Source: Ulva prolifera (taxonomy: Eukaryota; Chlorophyta; Ulvophyceae; Ulvales; Ulvaceae). Taken from it: a DNA stretch of 64,000 nt. The DNA lies in the NCBI GenBank assembly GCA_023078555.1, contig CM041197.1, positions 6,469,810 through 6,533,809 on the forward strand, read 5' to 3'. The notes beneath the pieces are model-generated. The model was not told where the DNA came from. It searched no databases and was given only the letters and a program-made list of their open reading frames with translations. Position 1 is the first letter of the stretch, and the number at the start of each line of letters is the position of its first letter. Positions 25,992 to 37,899 of this stretch are shown here, piece after piece. The position numbers and the translations under genes were made by a program.

Positions 25992-27098
25992 TCACCACCC
26001 TGTCTTGTGCCCATCAAGGTCAAGGCATCTCTGCAGTCTCTCAGGAATTGAATCAAACAGGTTCTCTAGCATTGTCCTAGGGATCCTTGCAAATGTCTTA
26101 TCCACTTCCTTGCAAAAATTTTCAAAAGATGAGCAGCCCTGCTGTGCCACCTCAGCATCCACCCACGCCCACACGTTCTCAATAGGACTCAAATCTGGAG
26201 AATTTCCTGGCCACTGCTGCAAAACAGTCACCACCCCACCACGAGGCTTTGCATTCCAGGCCTGGACCACGCCCTGAGCTGCAGTGTGGCAAGGATCATT
26301 GTCTTGCTGCAGCACAAAGCCATGCATGCCTTGGCCTGAAAAAATCCTCCTGCCCTCCTTCAGCAGAGTGCTCTGTAAAACATCCCTATACTCACCCTTG
26401 GTGATATTCCTGGCCACCTGGCCCTTCTGGTTTGTGTACACAGACTTCCTCTTGCTGGTGCCAGTCACTGCATGCAGTTTGGTCACACCATAGCGAGTAA
26501 TGCCACCATAAACATTGTAGCACATGGGCTTGTTCGGAGTGAACACGCCCTCTGCGTGCTTCAACGACCTCAAAGCCCAGCGCGTTCGAGAAACACGCGA
26601 CCCCGGAAACCTAAAATAGAAGCGACAACGGTCGGTGATCATCACGTGCTTCCAGCTGCGGCCGAGGTTCTTGGATGCGAACTGCTTGCGCTTAGCGCGC
26701 GTGAGCACAGTCATCACCTTTGGCGGTCTGCCACGCAAGCACATGAGGGTCTCGCCCTTCTCAGCAGTGTAGCGCTTGACGGCACGAATCAGCGTGCACG
26801 GCGAGACGCGCACTGTTGACAGCCCCTCACTGAAGATCTGCATAGCGACGAACCTTGCGCCACCAGCTTCTCCCGACAGGAGCAGACCCAGAGCTCTCTG
26901 GCACGCTGCCCGTGAGAGCAGTCGACGCCGCCCGGGAGACGTGCCCAGGGCAACAGAGCCGGTCTTGTCGTCCCTCGCTGCCCATCTCTTGACTGTCGAT
27001 ATGTGCACGACGAGATCCTTCGCAATCTTGCCGTGTGCGATTCCCAGGCGGTGGAGCTGCTGAATAGCGACTCGCTGCTCGAGCGGTAACGCTGGCAT
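25992..27098 (-). CDS. Tc1/mariner-superfamily DDE transposase, copy 1
   Basis: Complete 368-residue reading frame with a TGA stop. Residues 6-41 (from LEQRVAIQQ to VKRWAAR) look like the first helix-turn-helix of a paired-type DNA-binding domain. GTSPGRRRLLSR at 52-63 resembles the GRPR linker, and a second helical region extends to about 110. The RNase-H-like catalytic part shows D156 in MITDRCRFYF, D266 in LQQDNDPCHT and E307 in WPGNSPDLSPIENVW, all in the order expected of Tc1/mariner/IS630 enzymes. Forty residues separate D266 from E307, whereas Tc1 proper has 34. The family product excises and reinserts DNA at TA dinucleotides using terminal inverted repeats. No inverted repeats of its own are visible around this gene. 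The ATG at 27096-27098 is the natural start of the first helix. Base composition changes sharply near residue 200. The protein looks intact; whether it is expressed is unknown. Confidence 0.9.
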   Translation of the reverse strand: MPALPLEQRVAIQQLHRLGIAHGKIAKDLVVHISTVKRWAARDDKTGSVALGTSPGRRRLLSRAACQRALGLLLSGEAGGARFVAMQIFSEGLSTVRVSPCTLIRAVKRYTAEKGETLMCLRGRPPKVMTVLTRAKRKQFASKNLGRSWKHVMITDRCRFYFRFPGSRVSRTRWALRSLKHAEGVFTPNKPMCYNVYGGITRYGVTKLHAVTGTSKRKSVYTNQKGQVARNITKGEYRDVLQSTLLKEGRRIFSGQGMHGFVLQQDNDPCHTAAQGVVQAWNAKPRGGVVTVLQQWPGNSPDLSPIENVWAWVDAEVAQQGCSSFENFCKEVDKTFARIPRTMLENLFDSIPERLQRCLDLDGHKTGW

Positions 27099-27142
27099 AG
27101 CTCATGCATGTGCGTCAAGACTCTCGGGATCAGATTTTTGAA

Positions 27143-27170
27143 TATATATGAGTACGTTGGCTCGTTTATA
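27143..27170 (-). promoter_or_regulatory. putative TATA region of transposase copy 1
   Basis: On the transposase strand, TATAAA lies at 27170-27165, about 67 nt before the start codon, and an ATATATA tract lies at 27149-27143, about 45 nt before it. The surrounding DNA is GC-rich, so these A/T patches stand out. Equivalent patches sit in front of the other three copies. Confidence 0.45.
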
Positions 27171-27212
27171 TGGCGGCAGCCAACGTTGTGTGATGCTTGG
27201 CAGCCCAACGCA

Positions 27213-28335
27213 CAGGCTCCCGCAAAAACATAGCACGTGAATCAGCGGCCTCGTCAGAGATACGCCCTTACAGCCGGCGGCGGCGTAGACTATACTACCA
27301 GCGCCCCGAGGATACCGACAGCCGTGCCAGGAATCCATGCTGGGACATTTGTCGGCGTAGCGGTGGACGTCCGAGTCTCAGTGTCGAGCTGACGTGGTGC
27401 ATCTCAACCGGACTGAAGGTCCCCACATGCATGGGTCACGGAAGGACATGCAGCACGTAACACATCCAAGAATTCGGGAGACAAAACTGATCGCAGAGCA
27501 TCTATAGATAAAGGTCTAATCATCTGCGCAGTAGCGCGCCTCGTCGCGACGCAGCCGCAGATCTGCGTGCTCGTGTAGTCGGGCTCTCGGTGCAGCTCCA
27601 AGTGGGGCCCAAGACCAAGTGCACTCAACAATCCATATCTCAGTGCATACTTCTCGGATTGCGGTAATTTTTGGTTCCCTGGATCCGCAACAGTCCTCCC
27701 AGTTAGCTGGCGCTAAGGAAAAGGTACTAGGCGTTGTCTAGGCCCAAAAAACTGCGTTTTCGTCACTGCAGGCTCCAGCAGAGAGATACAGCCACTCAAA
27801 GGTAGCCCTTGTTCAAGGCCATGGGTGAGGCATGCCAGCCCTGCGCTGCCTCCAACTCTGTCAGCCAAGTGCCAACACATATTCCTGGTGCCTCGGGAAG
27901 TGGAATGTTGACTGCCACACTGTAATGGTGACCATACTGATTTCCCTGAGCATATGGCAGGTGGCCCATGCATGCCACATGTGTTGAGCAACACGTTGTC
28001 ACGACAGCAGCTCAAGTGCGGCTGACACGATCACGTTGTCGAAATTCATCGGTTGTGATGCCGCAGTCAAGGCTGCCTTGCGGCTGCAGGTGGATCTTAC
28101 TGCATAAAGTAGCTTTTCAGGCGTCACGTTCAAACCGTGAGTTTCCCCGCACGCCACGGAATGCGTTACCGCAGCTGAGCAAAATCAAGCAGTACACTCG
28201 AGCATTGTTCAAGCGGGAGCACAAATATTTCGGGATAGGCCTTGCCGATATCTTGCCCAGGTCTGGATGCGGAACGTCCGGGTGATCATTGCAGAATGTC
28301 GATCGCGGCAACTGCTATGTTTTTGCGGCACCCAG
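27213..28335. mobile_element. 1,123-bp TIR element, copy 2
   Basis: Same length and termini as the copy at 20915. Here the left terminus is preceded by CAGCCCAACGCA from the previous internal segment instead of satellite, and no short direct repeat flanks the element. The left terminus lies 114 bp from the start codon of the divergently oriented transposase at 25992-27098. Confidence 0.75.
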
Positions 28336-28708
28336 TCCGATGCCACGACAGAATCTCCGACACACAGGATGTCTAGATAATTCCAGTTTTCTCCTTGTAT
28401 CAGTCATTTGTCACCCAGAGCGTCAGTGATTCGATTACCCAACAATGTAGCAACGCAGACGCGAGAAATCGGCTGCACGCAACAGGCGTGGCACCGGATG
28501 TAGCAGAACAACTGGTTAATTTCGTTGTCTCTGGGCGCTGAACAGCAGCGTTCCAGCTGCCGGAATTGGTCCTCACACTGCAGAATCCCGCGGGCTTCGA
28601 ATGGTATGCAGCTATAAACGCTATGGAGCCCATGTAATCAATATATACGCAAGCGAATTTGTATGAAGCATATAATGTTGTCCTCGCGAACACGCCATGC
28701 TGCATGCC
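28336..28708. other. unassigned CpG-rich spacer, unit 2
   Basis: 373-bp counterpart of the spacer at 22038. I saw no feature in it beyond the shared sequence. Confidence 0.55.
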
Positions 28709-31508
28709 GATGGAGGCCTTGTGCTTGCACAAGCAGCACAGCTCACCAGCACGTTCCAGAGTGGCAGAACCACCACCCACCATTCACTTACACACCAGGA
28801 ACATCACAGAGACCTCGGGCATTCATCATGCATCGCTGAGGGCCTCAGGCCTATCATGCTAGTGCCACATTGGACTGACAGCCTGGGTGTTGGGTGAATG
28901 CACACCAACCCAGTTTCATCAATGCATGTATCATCCCATGACACAATCAGCTCAAGCCACTTGGCAGGTGCACACATGAGATCACTCTTGTGTTTGTGTC
29001 AAGAGGGCAGGGTCTGCACAGGTCTGGGGAGGCAGATGCTGCATGCACTGGCCAAGCCCATGGAGGCCTTGTGCTTTCACAAGCAGCACAGCTCACCAGC
29101 ACCTTCCAGAGTGGCAGCACCACCATACACCATGCACACACACACCAGGAACATCACAGAGACCTCAGGAATGTATCCTGTTTCACTGAGTGCCTTAGGC
29201 CTATCATGCCAGTGCCAGATGGGGCTGACAGCATGGGTGTTGGGTGAATGCACACCAAGCCACTGCCAGCAGTGCATGCATCCTCCCCTGACACAATCAG
29301 CTGCAGCCACTTGGCAGGTGAACATATTAGTCCACTAGTAGGTGTGTGTCAAGAGGGCAGGGTCTGCACAGGTCTGGGGAGGCAGGTGCTGCATGCACTG
29401 GCCAAGCCCATGGAGGCCTTGTGCTTTCACAAGCAGCACAGCTCACCAGCACCTTCCAGAGTGGCAGCACCACCATCCACCATGCACACACACACACACA
29501 CCAGTAACATCACAGAGACCTCAGGAATGCATCATGTTTCACTGAGTGCCTCAGGCCTATCATGCTAGTGCCTGATTGGGCTGACAGCATGGGTGTTGGG
29601 TGAATGCACACCAAGCCACTGCCATCAGTGCATGCATCCCCCCTGACACAATCAGCTGCAGCCATTTGGCAGGTGAACATATTAGTCCACTAGTAGGTGT
29701 GTGTCAAGAGGGCAGGGTCCGCACAGGTCTGGGGAGGCAGATGCTGCATGCACTGGCCAAGCCCATGGAGGCCTTGTGCTTTCACAAGCAGCACAGCTCA
29801 CCAGCACCTTCCAGAGTGGCAGCACCACCATCCACCATGCACACACACACACCAGGAACATCACAGAGACCTCAGGAATGTATCCTGTTCCACTGAGTGC
29901 CTCAGGCCTATCATGCTAGTGCCTGATTGGGCTGACAGCATGGGTGTTGGGTGAATGCACACCAAGCCACTGCCATCAGTGCATGCATCCCCCCTGACAC
30001 AATCAGCTGCAGCCATTTGGCAGGTGAACATATTAGTCCACTAGTTGGTGTGTGTCAAGAGGACAGGGTCTGCACAGGTCTGGGGAGGCAGGTGCTGCAT
30101 GCACTGGCCAAGCCCATGGAGGCCTTGTGCTTTCACAAGCAGCACAGCTCACCAGCACCTTCCAGAGTGGCAGCACCACCATCCACCATGCACACACACA
30201 CCAGGAACATCACAGAGACCTCAGGAATGTATCCTGTTTCACTGAGTGCCTCAGGCCTATCATGCCAGTGCCAGATGGGGCTGACAGCATGGGTGTTGGG
30301 TGAATGCACACCAAGCCACTGCCAGCAGTGCATGCATCCTCCCCTGACACAATCAGCTGCAGCCACTTGGCAGGTGAACATATTAGTCCACTAGTTGGTG
30401 TGTGTCAAGAGGACAGGGTCTGCACAGGTCTGGGGAGGCAGGTGCTGCATGCACTGGCCAAGCCCATGGAGGCCTTGTGCTTTCACAAGCAGCACAGCTC
30501 ACCAGCACCTTCCAGAGTGGCAGCACCACCATCCACCATGCACACACACGCCAGGAACATCACAGAGACCTCAGGAATGTATCCTGTTTCACTGAGTGCC
30601 TCAGGCCTATCATGCCAGTGCCAGATGGGGCTGACAGCATGGGTGCTGGGTGAGTGCACACCAAGCCACTGCCATCAGTGCATGCATCCTCTCCTGACAC
30701 AATCTGCTGCAGCCACTTGGCAGGTGAACATATTAGTCCACTAGTAGGTGTGTATCAAGAGGGCAGGGTCTGCACAGGTCTGGGGAGGCAGGTGCTGCAT
30801 GCACTGGCCAAGCCCATGGAGGCCTTGTGCTTTCACAAGCAGCACAGCTCACCAGCACCTTCCAGAGTGGCAGCACCACCATCCACCATGCACACACACA
30901 CCAGGAACATCACAGAGACCTCAGGAATGTATCCTGTTTCACTGAGTGCCTCAGGCCTATCATGCCAGTGCCAGATTGGGCTGACAGCATGGGTGTTGGG
31001 TGAATGCACACCAAGCCACTGCCATCAGTGCATGCATCCTCTCCTGACACAATCTGCTGCAGCCACTTGGCAGGTGAACATATTAGTCCACTAGTAGGTG
31101 TGTATCAAGAGGGCAGGGTCTGCACAGGTCTGGGGAGGCAGGTGCTGCATGCACTGGCCAAGCCCATGGAGGCCTTGTGCTTTCACAAGCAGCACAGCTC
31201 ACCAGCACCTTTCAGAGTGGCAGCACCACCATCCACCATGCACACACACACCAGGAACATCACAGAGACCTCAGGAATGTATCCTGTTCCACTGAGTGCC
31301 TCAGGCCTATCATGCTAGTGCCAGATTGGGCTGACAGCATGGGTGTTGGGTGAATGCACACCAACCCACTGCCATCAATGCATGCATCCTCCCCTGACAC
31401 AATTAGCTGCAGCCACTTGGCAGGTGAGCACATGAGTCCTCTATTGTGTGTGTGTCAAGAGGACAGGGTCTGCAGAGGTCTTGGGAGGCAGGTGCTGCAT
31501 GCACTGGC
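28709..31508. repeat. 350-bp tandem repeat array, unit 2 (eight copies)
   Basis: One 350-bp copy fewer than unit 1, consistent with a recombination deletion among the third to fifth repeats. The third repeat has a longer (CA)n tract near 29,484. Substitutions against unit 1 include CACTTACAC for CACCCACAC near 28,788 and GCCTTAGG for GCCTCAGG near 29,196. Confidence 0.93.
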
Positions 31509-31945
31509 ACAGGTGTGATGGGCACTCTACAAGCAAGGGGCTGTGCTCTTGCTCAGCAAGGAAGACTCCTGCTGTGATCCTCCTCCCTCATCTGAATCAG
31601 CAGCCTGTGATCAGGAACTGCCACCACAGTACATGCAAGACATATCTGTGGTGATCCAACATGACTGTGCATGTATGAATGTGAGCATGCAGCATGCTTG
31701 GTGCAGATTGTGCTGCTTGGTTTTGCATGAGGCCAGCTGCTTGTGGGCTTCACTCTATTTAAAAGCCATCCTGATTGGTGATCATGCAATTGATTCACAA
31801 CTAGATGGCCTCAGATGATAACAGTGCATGATATATTGCAGCAGTGATGGCTAGCAGGCATCCTATTGTTAGTTTACAAGTCTGTGTACACACAGAGTGT
31901 CAGACACAATAGGTGCCCTCCACATGGCCATGCACAACCTCCCTC
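31509..31945. other. transition region, unit 2
   Basis: Counterpart of 25555-25991. No additional feature is seen. Confidence 0.5.
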
Positions 31946-33052
31946 TCACCACCCTGTCTTGTGCCCATCAAGGTCAAGGCATCTCTGCAGTCTCTCAGGA
32001 ATTGAATCAAACAGGTTCTCTAGCATTGTCCTAGGGATCCTTGCAAATGTCTTATCCACTTCCTTGCAAAAATTTTCAAAAGATGAGCAGCCCTGCTGTG
32101 CCACCTCAGCATCCACCCACGCCCACACGTTCTCAATAGGACTCAAATCTGGAGAATTTCCTGGCCACTGCTGCAAAACAGTCACCACCCCACCACGAGG
32201 CTTTGCATTCCAGGCCTGGACCACGCCCTGAGCTGCAGTGTGGCAAGGATCATTGTCTTGCTGCAGCACAAAGCCATGCATGCCTTGGCCTGAAAAAATC
32301 CTCCTGCCCTCCTTCAGCAGAGTGCTCTGTAAAACATCCCTATACTCACCCTTGGTGATATTCCTGGCCACCTGGCCCTTCTGGTTTGTGTACACAGACT
32401 TCCTCTTGCTGGTGCCAGTCACTGCATGCAGTTTGGTCACACCATAGCGAGTAATGCCACCATAAACATTGTAGCACATGGGCTTGTTCGGAGTGAACAC
32501 GCCCTCTGCGTGCTTCAACGACCTCAAAGCCCAGCGCGTTCGAGAAACACGCGACCCCGGAAACCTAAAATAGAAGCGACAACGGTCGGTGATCATCACG
32601 TGCTTCCAGCTGCGGCCGAGGTTCTTGGATGCGAACTGCTTGCGCTTAGCGCGCGTGAGCACAGTCATCACCTTTGGCGGTCTGCCACGCAAGCACATGA
32701 GGGTCTCGCCCTTCTCAGCAGTGTAGCGCTTGACGGCACGAATCAGCGTGCACGGCGAGACGCGCACTGTTGACAGCCCCTCACTGAAGATCTGCATAGC
32801 GACGAACCTTGCGCCACCAGCTTCTCCCGACAGGAGCAGACCCAGAGCTCTCTGGCACGCTGCCCGTGAGAGCAGTCGACGCCGCCCGGGAGACGTGCCC
32901 AGGGCAACAGAGCCGGTCTTGTCGTCCCTCGCTGCCCATCTCTTGACTGTCGATATGTGCACGACGAGATCCTTCGCAATCTTGCCGTGTGCGATTCCCA
33001 GGCGGTGGAGCTGCTGAATAGCGACTCGCTGCTCGAGCGGTAACGCTGGCAT
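31946..33052 (-). CDS. Tc1/mariner-superfamily DDE transposase, copy 2
   Basis: A 368-residue frame whose translation is identical to copy 1, with D156, D266 and E307 all present and no premature stop. It sits between the eight-copy 350-bp array on its 3' side and TIR element copy 3 on its 5' side. The identity across a 5,954-bp unit points to recent duplication or ongoing homogenisation, and gives no evidence on which copy, if any, is transcribed. Confidence 0.9.
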   Translation of the reverse strand: MPALPLEQRVAIQQLHRLGIAHGKIAKDLVVHISTVKRWAARDDKTGSVALGTSPGRRRLLSRAACQRALGLLLSGEAGGARFVAMQIFSEGLSTVRVSPCTLIRAVKRYTAEKGETLMCLRGRPPKVMTVLTRAKRKQFASKNLGRSWKHVMITDRCRFYFRFPGSRVSRTRWALRSLKHAEGVFTPNKPMCYNVYGGITRYGVTKLHAVTGTSKRKSVYTNQKGQVARNITKGEYRDVLQSTLLKEGRRIFSGQGMHGFVLQQDNDPCHTAAQGVVQAWNAKPRGGVVTVLQQWPGNSPDLSPIENVWAWVDAEVAQQGCSSFENFCKEVDKTFARIPRTMLENLFDSIPERLQRCLDLDGHKTGW

Positions 33053-33096
33053 AGCTCATGCATGTGCGTCAAGACTCTCGGGATCAGATTTTTGAA

Positions 33097-33124
33097 TATA
33101 TATGAGTACGTTGGCTCGTTTATA
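33097..33124 (-). promoter_or_regulatory. putative TATA region of transposase copy 2
   Basis: TATAAA on the minus strand at 33124-33119 plus the ATATATA tract nearer the start codon. Confidence 0.45.
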
Positions 33125-33166
33125 TGGCGGCAGCCAACGTTGTGTGATGCTTGGCAGCCCAACGCA

Positions 33167-34289
33167 CAGGCTCCCGCAAAAACATAGCACGTGAATCAGC
33201 GGCCTCGTCAGAGATACGCCCTTACAGCCGGCGGCGGCGTAGACTATACTACCAGCGCCCCGAGGATACCGACAGCCGTGCCAGGAATCCATGCTGGGAC
33301 ATTTGTCGGCGTAGCGGTGGACGTCCGAGTCTCAGTGTCGAGCTGACGTGGTGCATCTCAACCGGACTGAAGGTCCCCACATGCATGGGTCACGGAAGGA
33401 CATGCAGCACGTAACACATCCAAGAATTCGGGAGACAAAACTGATCGCAGAGCATCTATAGATAAAGGTCTAATCATCTGCGCAGTAGCGCGCCTCGTCG
33501 CGACGCAGCCGCAGATCTGCGTGCTCGTGTAGTCGGGCTCTCGGTGCAGCTCCAAGTGGGGCCCAAGACCAAGTGCACTCAACAATCCATATCTCAGTGC
33601 ATACTTCTCGGATTGCGGTAATTTTTGGTTCCCTGGATCCGCAACAGTCCTCCCAGTTAGCTGGCGCTAAGGAAAAGGTACTAGGCGTTGTCTAGGCCCA
33701 AAAAACTGCGTTTTCGTCACTGCAGGCTCCAGCAGAGAGATACAGCCACTCAAAGGTAGCCCTTGTTCAAGGCCATGGGTGAGGCATGCCAGCCCTGCGC
33801 TGCCTCCAACTCTGTCAGCCAAGTGCCAACACATATTCCTGGTGCCTCGGGAAGTGGAATGTTGACTGCCACACTGTAATGGTGACCATACTGATTTCCC
33901 TGAGCATATGGCAGGTGGCCCATGCATGCCACATGTGTTGAGCAACACGTTGTCACGACAGCAGCTCAAGTGCGGCTGACACGATCACGTTGTCGAAATT
34001 CATCGGTTGTGATGCCGCAGTCAAGGCTGCCTTGCGGCTGCAGGTGGATCTTACTGCATAAAGTAGCTTTTCAGGCGTCACGTTCAAACCGTGAGTTTCC
34101 CCGCACGCCACGGAATGCGTTACCGCAGCTGAGCAAAATCAAGCAGTACACTCGAGCATTGTTCAAGCGGGAGCACAAATATTTCGGGATAGGCCTTGCC
34201 GATATCTTGCCCAGGTCTGGATGCGGAACGTCCGGGTGATCATTGCAGAATGTCGATCGCGGCAACTGCTATGTTTTTGCGGCACCCAG
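33167..34289. mobile_element. 1,123-bp TIR element, copy 3
   Basis: Internal copy lying between transposase copies 2 and 3. I noticed no difference from copy 2 by eye. Flanks are ACGCA on the left and TCCGATG on the right, again without a direct repeat. Confidence 0.75.
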
Positions 34290-34662
34290 TCCGATGCCAC
34301 GACAGAATCTCCGACACACAGGATGTCTAGATAATTCCAGTTTTCTCCTTGTATCAGTCATTTGTCACCCAGAGCGTCAGTGATTCGATTACCCAACAAT
34401 GTAGCAACGCAGACGCGAGAAATCGGCTGCACGCAACAGGCGTGGCACCGGATGTAGCAGAACAACTGGTTAATTTCGTTGTCTCTGGGCGCTGAACAGC
34501 AGCGTTCCAGCTGCCGGAATTGGTCCTCACACTGCAGAATCCCGCGGGCTTCGAATGGTATGCAGCTATAAACGCTATGGAGCCCATGTAATCAATATAT
34601 ACGCAAGCGAATTTGTATGAAGCATATAATGTTGTCCTCGCGAACACGCCATGCTGCATGCC
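34290..34662. other. unassigned CpG-rich spacer, unit 3
   Basis: 373-bp counterpart of the unit 1 and 2 spacers. Nothing further is seen. Confidence 0.55.
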
Positions 34663-37462
34663 GATGGAGGCCTTGTGCTTGCACAAGCAGCACAGCTCAC
34701 CAGCACGTTCCAGAGTGGCAGAACCACCACCCACCATTCACTTACACACCAGGAACATCACAGAGACCTCGGGCATTCATCATGCATCGCTGAGGGCCTC
34801 AGGCCTATCATGCTAGTGCCACATTGGACTGACAGCCTGGGTGTTGGGTGAATGCACACCAACCCAGTTTCATCAATGCATGTATCATCCCATGACACAA
34901 TCAGCTCAAGCCACTTGGCAGGTGCACACATGAGATCACTCTTGTGTTTGTGTCAAGAGGGCAGGGTCTGCACAGGTCTGGGGAGGCAGATGCTGCATGC
35001 ACTGGCCAAGCCCATGGAGGCCTTGTGCTTTCACAAGCAGCACAGCTCACCAGCACCTTCCAGAGTGGCAGCACCACCATACACCATGCACACACACACC
35101 AGGAACATCACAGAGACCTCAGGAATGTATCCTGTTTCACTGAGTGCCTTAGGCCTATCATGCCAGTGCCAGATGGGGCTGACAGCATGGGTGTTGGGTG
35201 AATGCACACCAAGCCACTGCCAGCAGTGCATGCATCCTCCCCTGACACAATCAGCTGCAGCCACTTGGCAGGTGAACATATTAGTCCACTAGTAGGTGTG
35301 TGTCAAGAGGGCAGGGTCTGCACAGGTCTGGGGAGGCAGGTGCTGCATGCACTGGCCAAGCCCATGGAGGCCTTGTGCTTTCACAAGCAGCACAGCTCAC
35401 CAGCACCTTCCAGAGTGGCAGCACCACCATCCACCATGCACACACACACACACACCAGTAACATCACAGAGACCTCAGGAATGCATCATGTTTCACTGAG
35501 TGCCTCAGGCCTATCATGCTAGTGCCTGATTGGGCTGACAGCATGGGTGTTGGGTGAATGCACACCAAGCCACTGCCATCAGTGCATGCATCCCCCCTGA
35601 CACAATCAGCTGCAGCCATTTGGCAGGTGAACATATTAGTCCACTAGTAGGTGTGTGTCAAGAGGGCAGGGTCCGCACAGGTCTGGGGAGGCAGATGCTG
35701 CATGCACTGGCCAAGCCCATGGAGGCCTTGTGCTTTCACAAGCAGCACAGCTCACCAGCACCTTCCAGAGTGGCAGCACCACCATCCACCATGCACACAC
35801 ACACACCAGGAACATCACAGAGACCTCAGGAATGTATCCTGTTCCACTGAGTGCCTCAGGCCTATCATGCTAGTGCCTGATTGGGCTGACAGCATGGGTG
35901 TTGGGTGAATGCACACCAAGCCACTGCCATCAGTGCATGCATCCCCCCTGACACAATCAGCTGCAGCCATTTGGCAGGTGAACATATTAGTCCACTAGTT
36001 GGTGTGTGTCAAGAGGACAGGGTCTGCACAGGTCTGGGGAGGCAGGTGCTGCATGCACTGGCCAAGCCCATGGAGGCCTTGTGCTTTCACAAGCAGCACA
36101 GCTCACCAGCACCTTCCAGAGTGGCAGCACCACCATCCACCATGCACACACACACCAGGAACATCACAGAGACCTCAGGAATGTATCCTGTTTCACTGAG
36201 TGCCTCAGGCCTATCATGCCAGTGCCAGATGGGGCTGACAGCATGGGTGTTGGGTGAATGCACACCAAGCCACTGCCAGCAGTGCATGCATCCTCCCCTG
36301 ACACAATCAGCTGCAGCCACTTGGCAGGTGAACATATTAGTCCACTAGTTGGTGTGTGTCAAGAGGACAGGGTCTGCACAGGTCTGGGGAGGCAGGTGCT
36401 GCATGCACTGGCCAAGCCCATGGAGGCCTTGTGCTTTCACAAGCAGCACAGCTCACCAGCACCTTCCAGAGTGGCAGCACCACCATCCACCATGCACACA
36501 CACGCCAGGAACATCACAGAGACCTCAGGAATGTATCCTGTTTCACTGAGTGCCTCAGGCCTATCATGCCAGTGCCAGATGGGGCTGACAGCATGGGTGC
36601 TGGGTGAGTGCACACCAAGCCACTGCCATCAGTGCATGCATCCTCTCCTGACACAATCTGCTGCAGCCACTTGGCAGGTGAACATATTAGTCCACTAGTA
36701 GGTGTGTATCAAGAGGGCAGGGTCTGCACAGGTCTGGGGAGGCAGGTGCTGCATGCACTGGCCAAGCCCATGGAGGCCTTGTGCTTTCACAAGCAGCACA
36801 GCTCACCAGCACCTTCCAGAGTGGCAGCACCACCATCCACCATGCACACACACACCAGGAACATCACAGAGACCTCAGGAATGTATCCTGTTTCACTGAG
36901 TGCCTCAGGCCTATCATGCCAGTGCCAGATTGGGCTGACAGCATGGGTGTTGGGTGAATGCACACCAAGCCACTGCCATCAGTGCATGCATCCTCTCCTG
37001 ACACAATCTGCTGCAGCCACTTGGCAGGTGAACATATTAGTCCACTAGTAGGTGTGTATCAAGAGGGCAGGGTCTGCACAGGTCTGGGGAGGCAGGTGCT
37101 GCATGCACTGGCCAAGCCCATGGAGGCCTTGTGCTTTCACAAGCAGCACAGCTCACCAGCACCTTTCAGAGTGGCAGCACCACCATCCACCATGCACACA
37201 CACACCAGGAACATCACAGAGACCTCAGGAATGTATCCTGTTCCACTGAGTGCCTCAGGCCTATCATGCTAGTGCCAGATTGGGCTGACAGCATGGGTGT
37301 TGGGTGAATGCACACCAACCCACTGCCATCAATGCATGCATCCTCCCCTGACACAATTAGCTGCAGCCACTTGGCAGGTGAGCACATGAGTCCTCTATTG
37401 TGTGTGTGTCAAGAGGACAGGGTCTGCAGAGGTCTTGGGAGGCAGGTGCTGCATGCACTGGC
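34663..37462. repeat. 350-bp tandem repeat array, unit 3 (eight copies)
   Basis: Same copy number, (CA)n length and repeat-variant order as unit 2. I found no difference between the two arrays by eye. Confidence 0.93.
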
Positions 37463-37899
37463 ACAGGTGTGATGGGCACTCTACAAGCAAGGGGCTGTGC
37501 TCTTGCTCAGCAAGGAAGACTCCTGCTGTGATCCTCCTCCCTCATCTGAATCAGCAGCCTGTGATCAGGAACTGCCACCACAGTACATGCAAGACATATC
37601 TGTGGTGATCCAACATGACTGTGCATGTATGAATGTGAGCATGCAGCATGCTTGGTGCAGATTGTGCTGCTTGGTTTTGCATGAGGCCAGCTGCTTGTGG
37701 GCTTCACTCTATTTAAAAGCCATCCTGATTGGTGATCATGCAATTGATTCACAACTAGATGGCCTCAGATGATAACAGTGCATGATATATTGCAGCAGTG
37801 ATGGCTAGCAGGCATCCTATTGTTAGTTTACAAGTCTGTGTACACACAGAGTGTCAGACACAATAGGTGCCCTCCACATGGCCATGCACAACCTCCCTC
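37463..37899. other. transition region, unit 3
   Basis: Counterpart of 25555-25991. No additional feature is seen. Confidence 0.5.

Noticed and set aside
25912..26277. Plus-strand 121-codon frame, and the plus-strand frames of 69, 115 and 95 codons between 26284 and 27063
   Set aside because: All lie antisense to the transposase, whose domains and catalytic residues explain the coding potential.
25860..27212. Terminal inverted repeats belonging specifically to the Tc1/mariner transposase
   Set aside because: I compared the A/T-rich and TA-containing sequence on both sides of the gene by eye and found no inverted match; the only clear TIRs are those of the 1,123-bp element, which does not enclose the gene.
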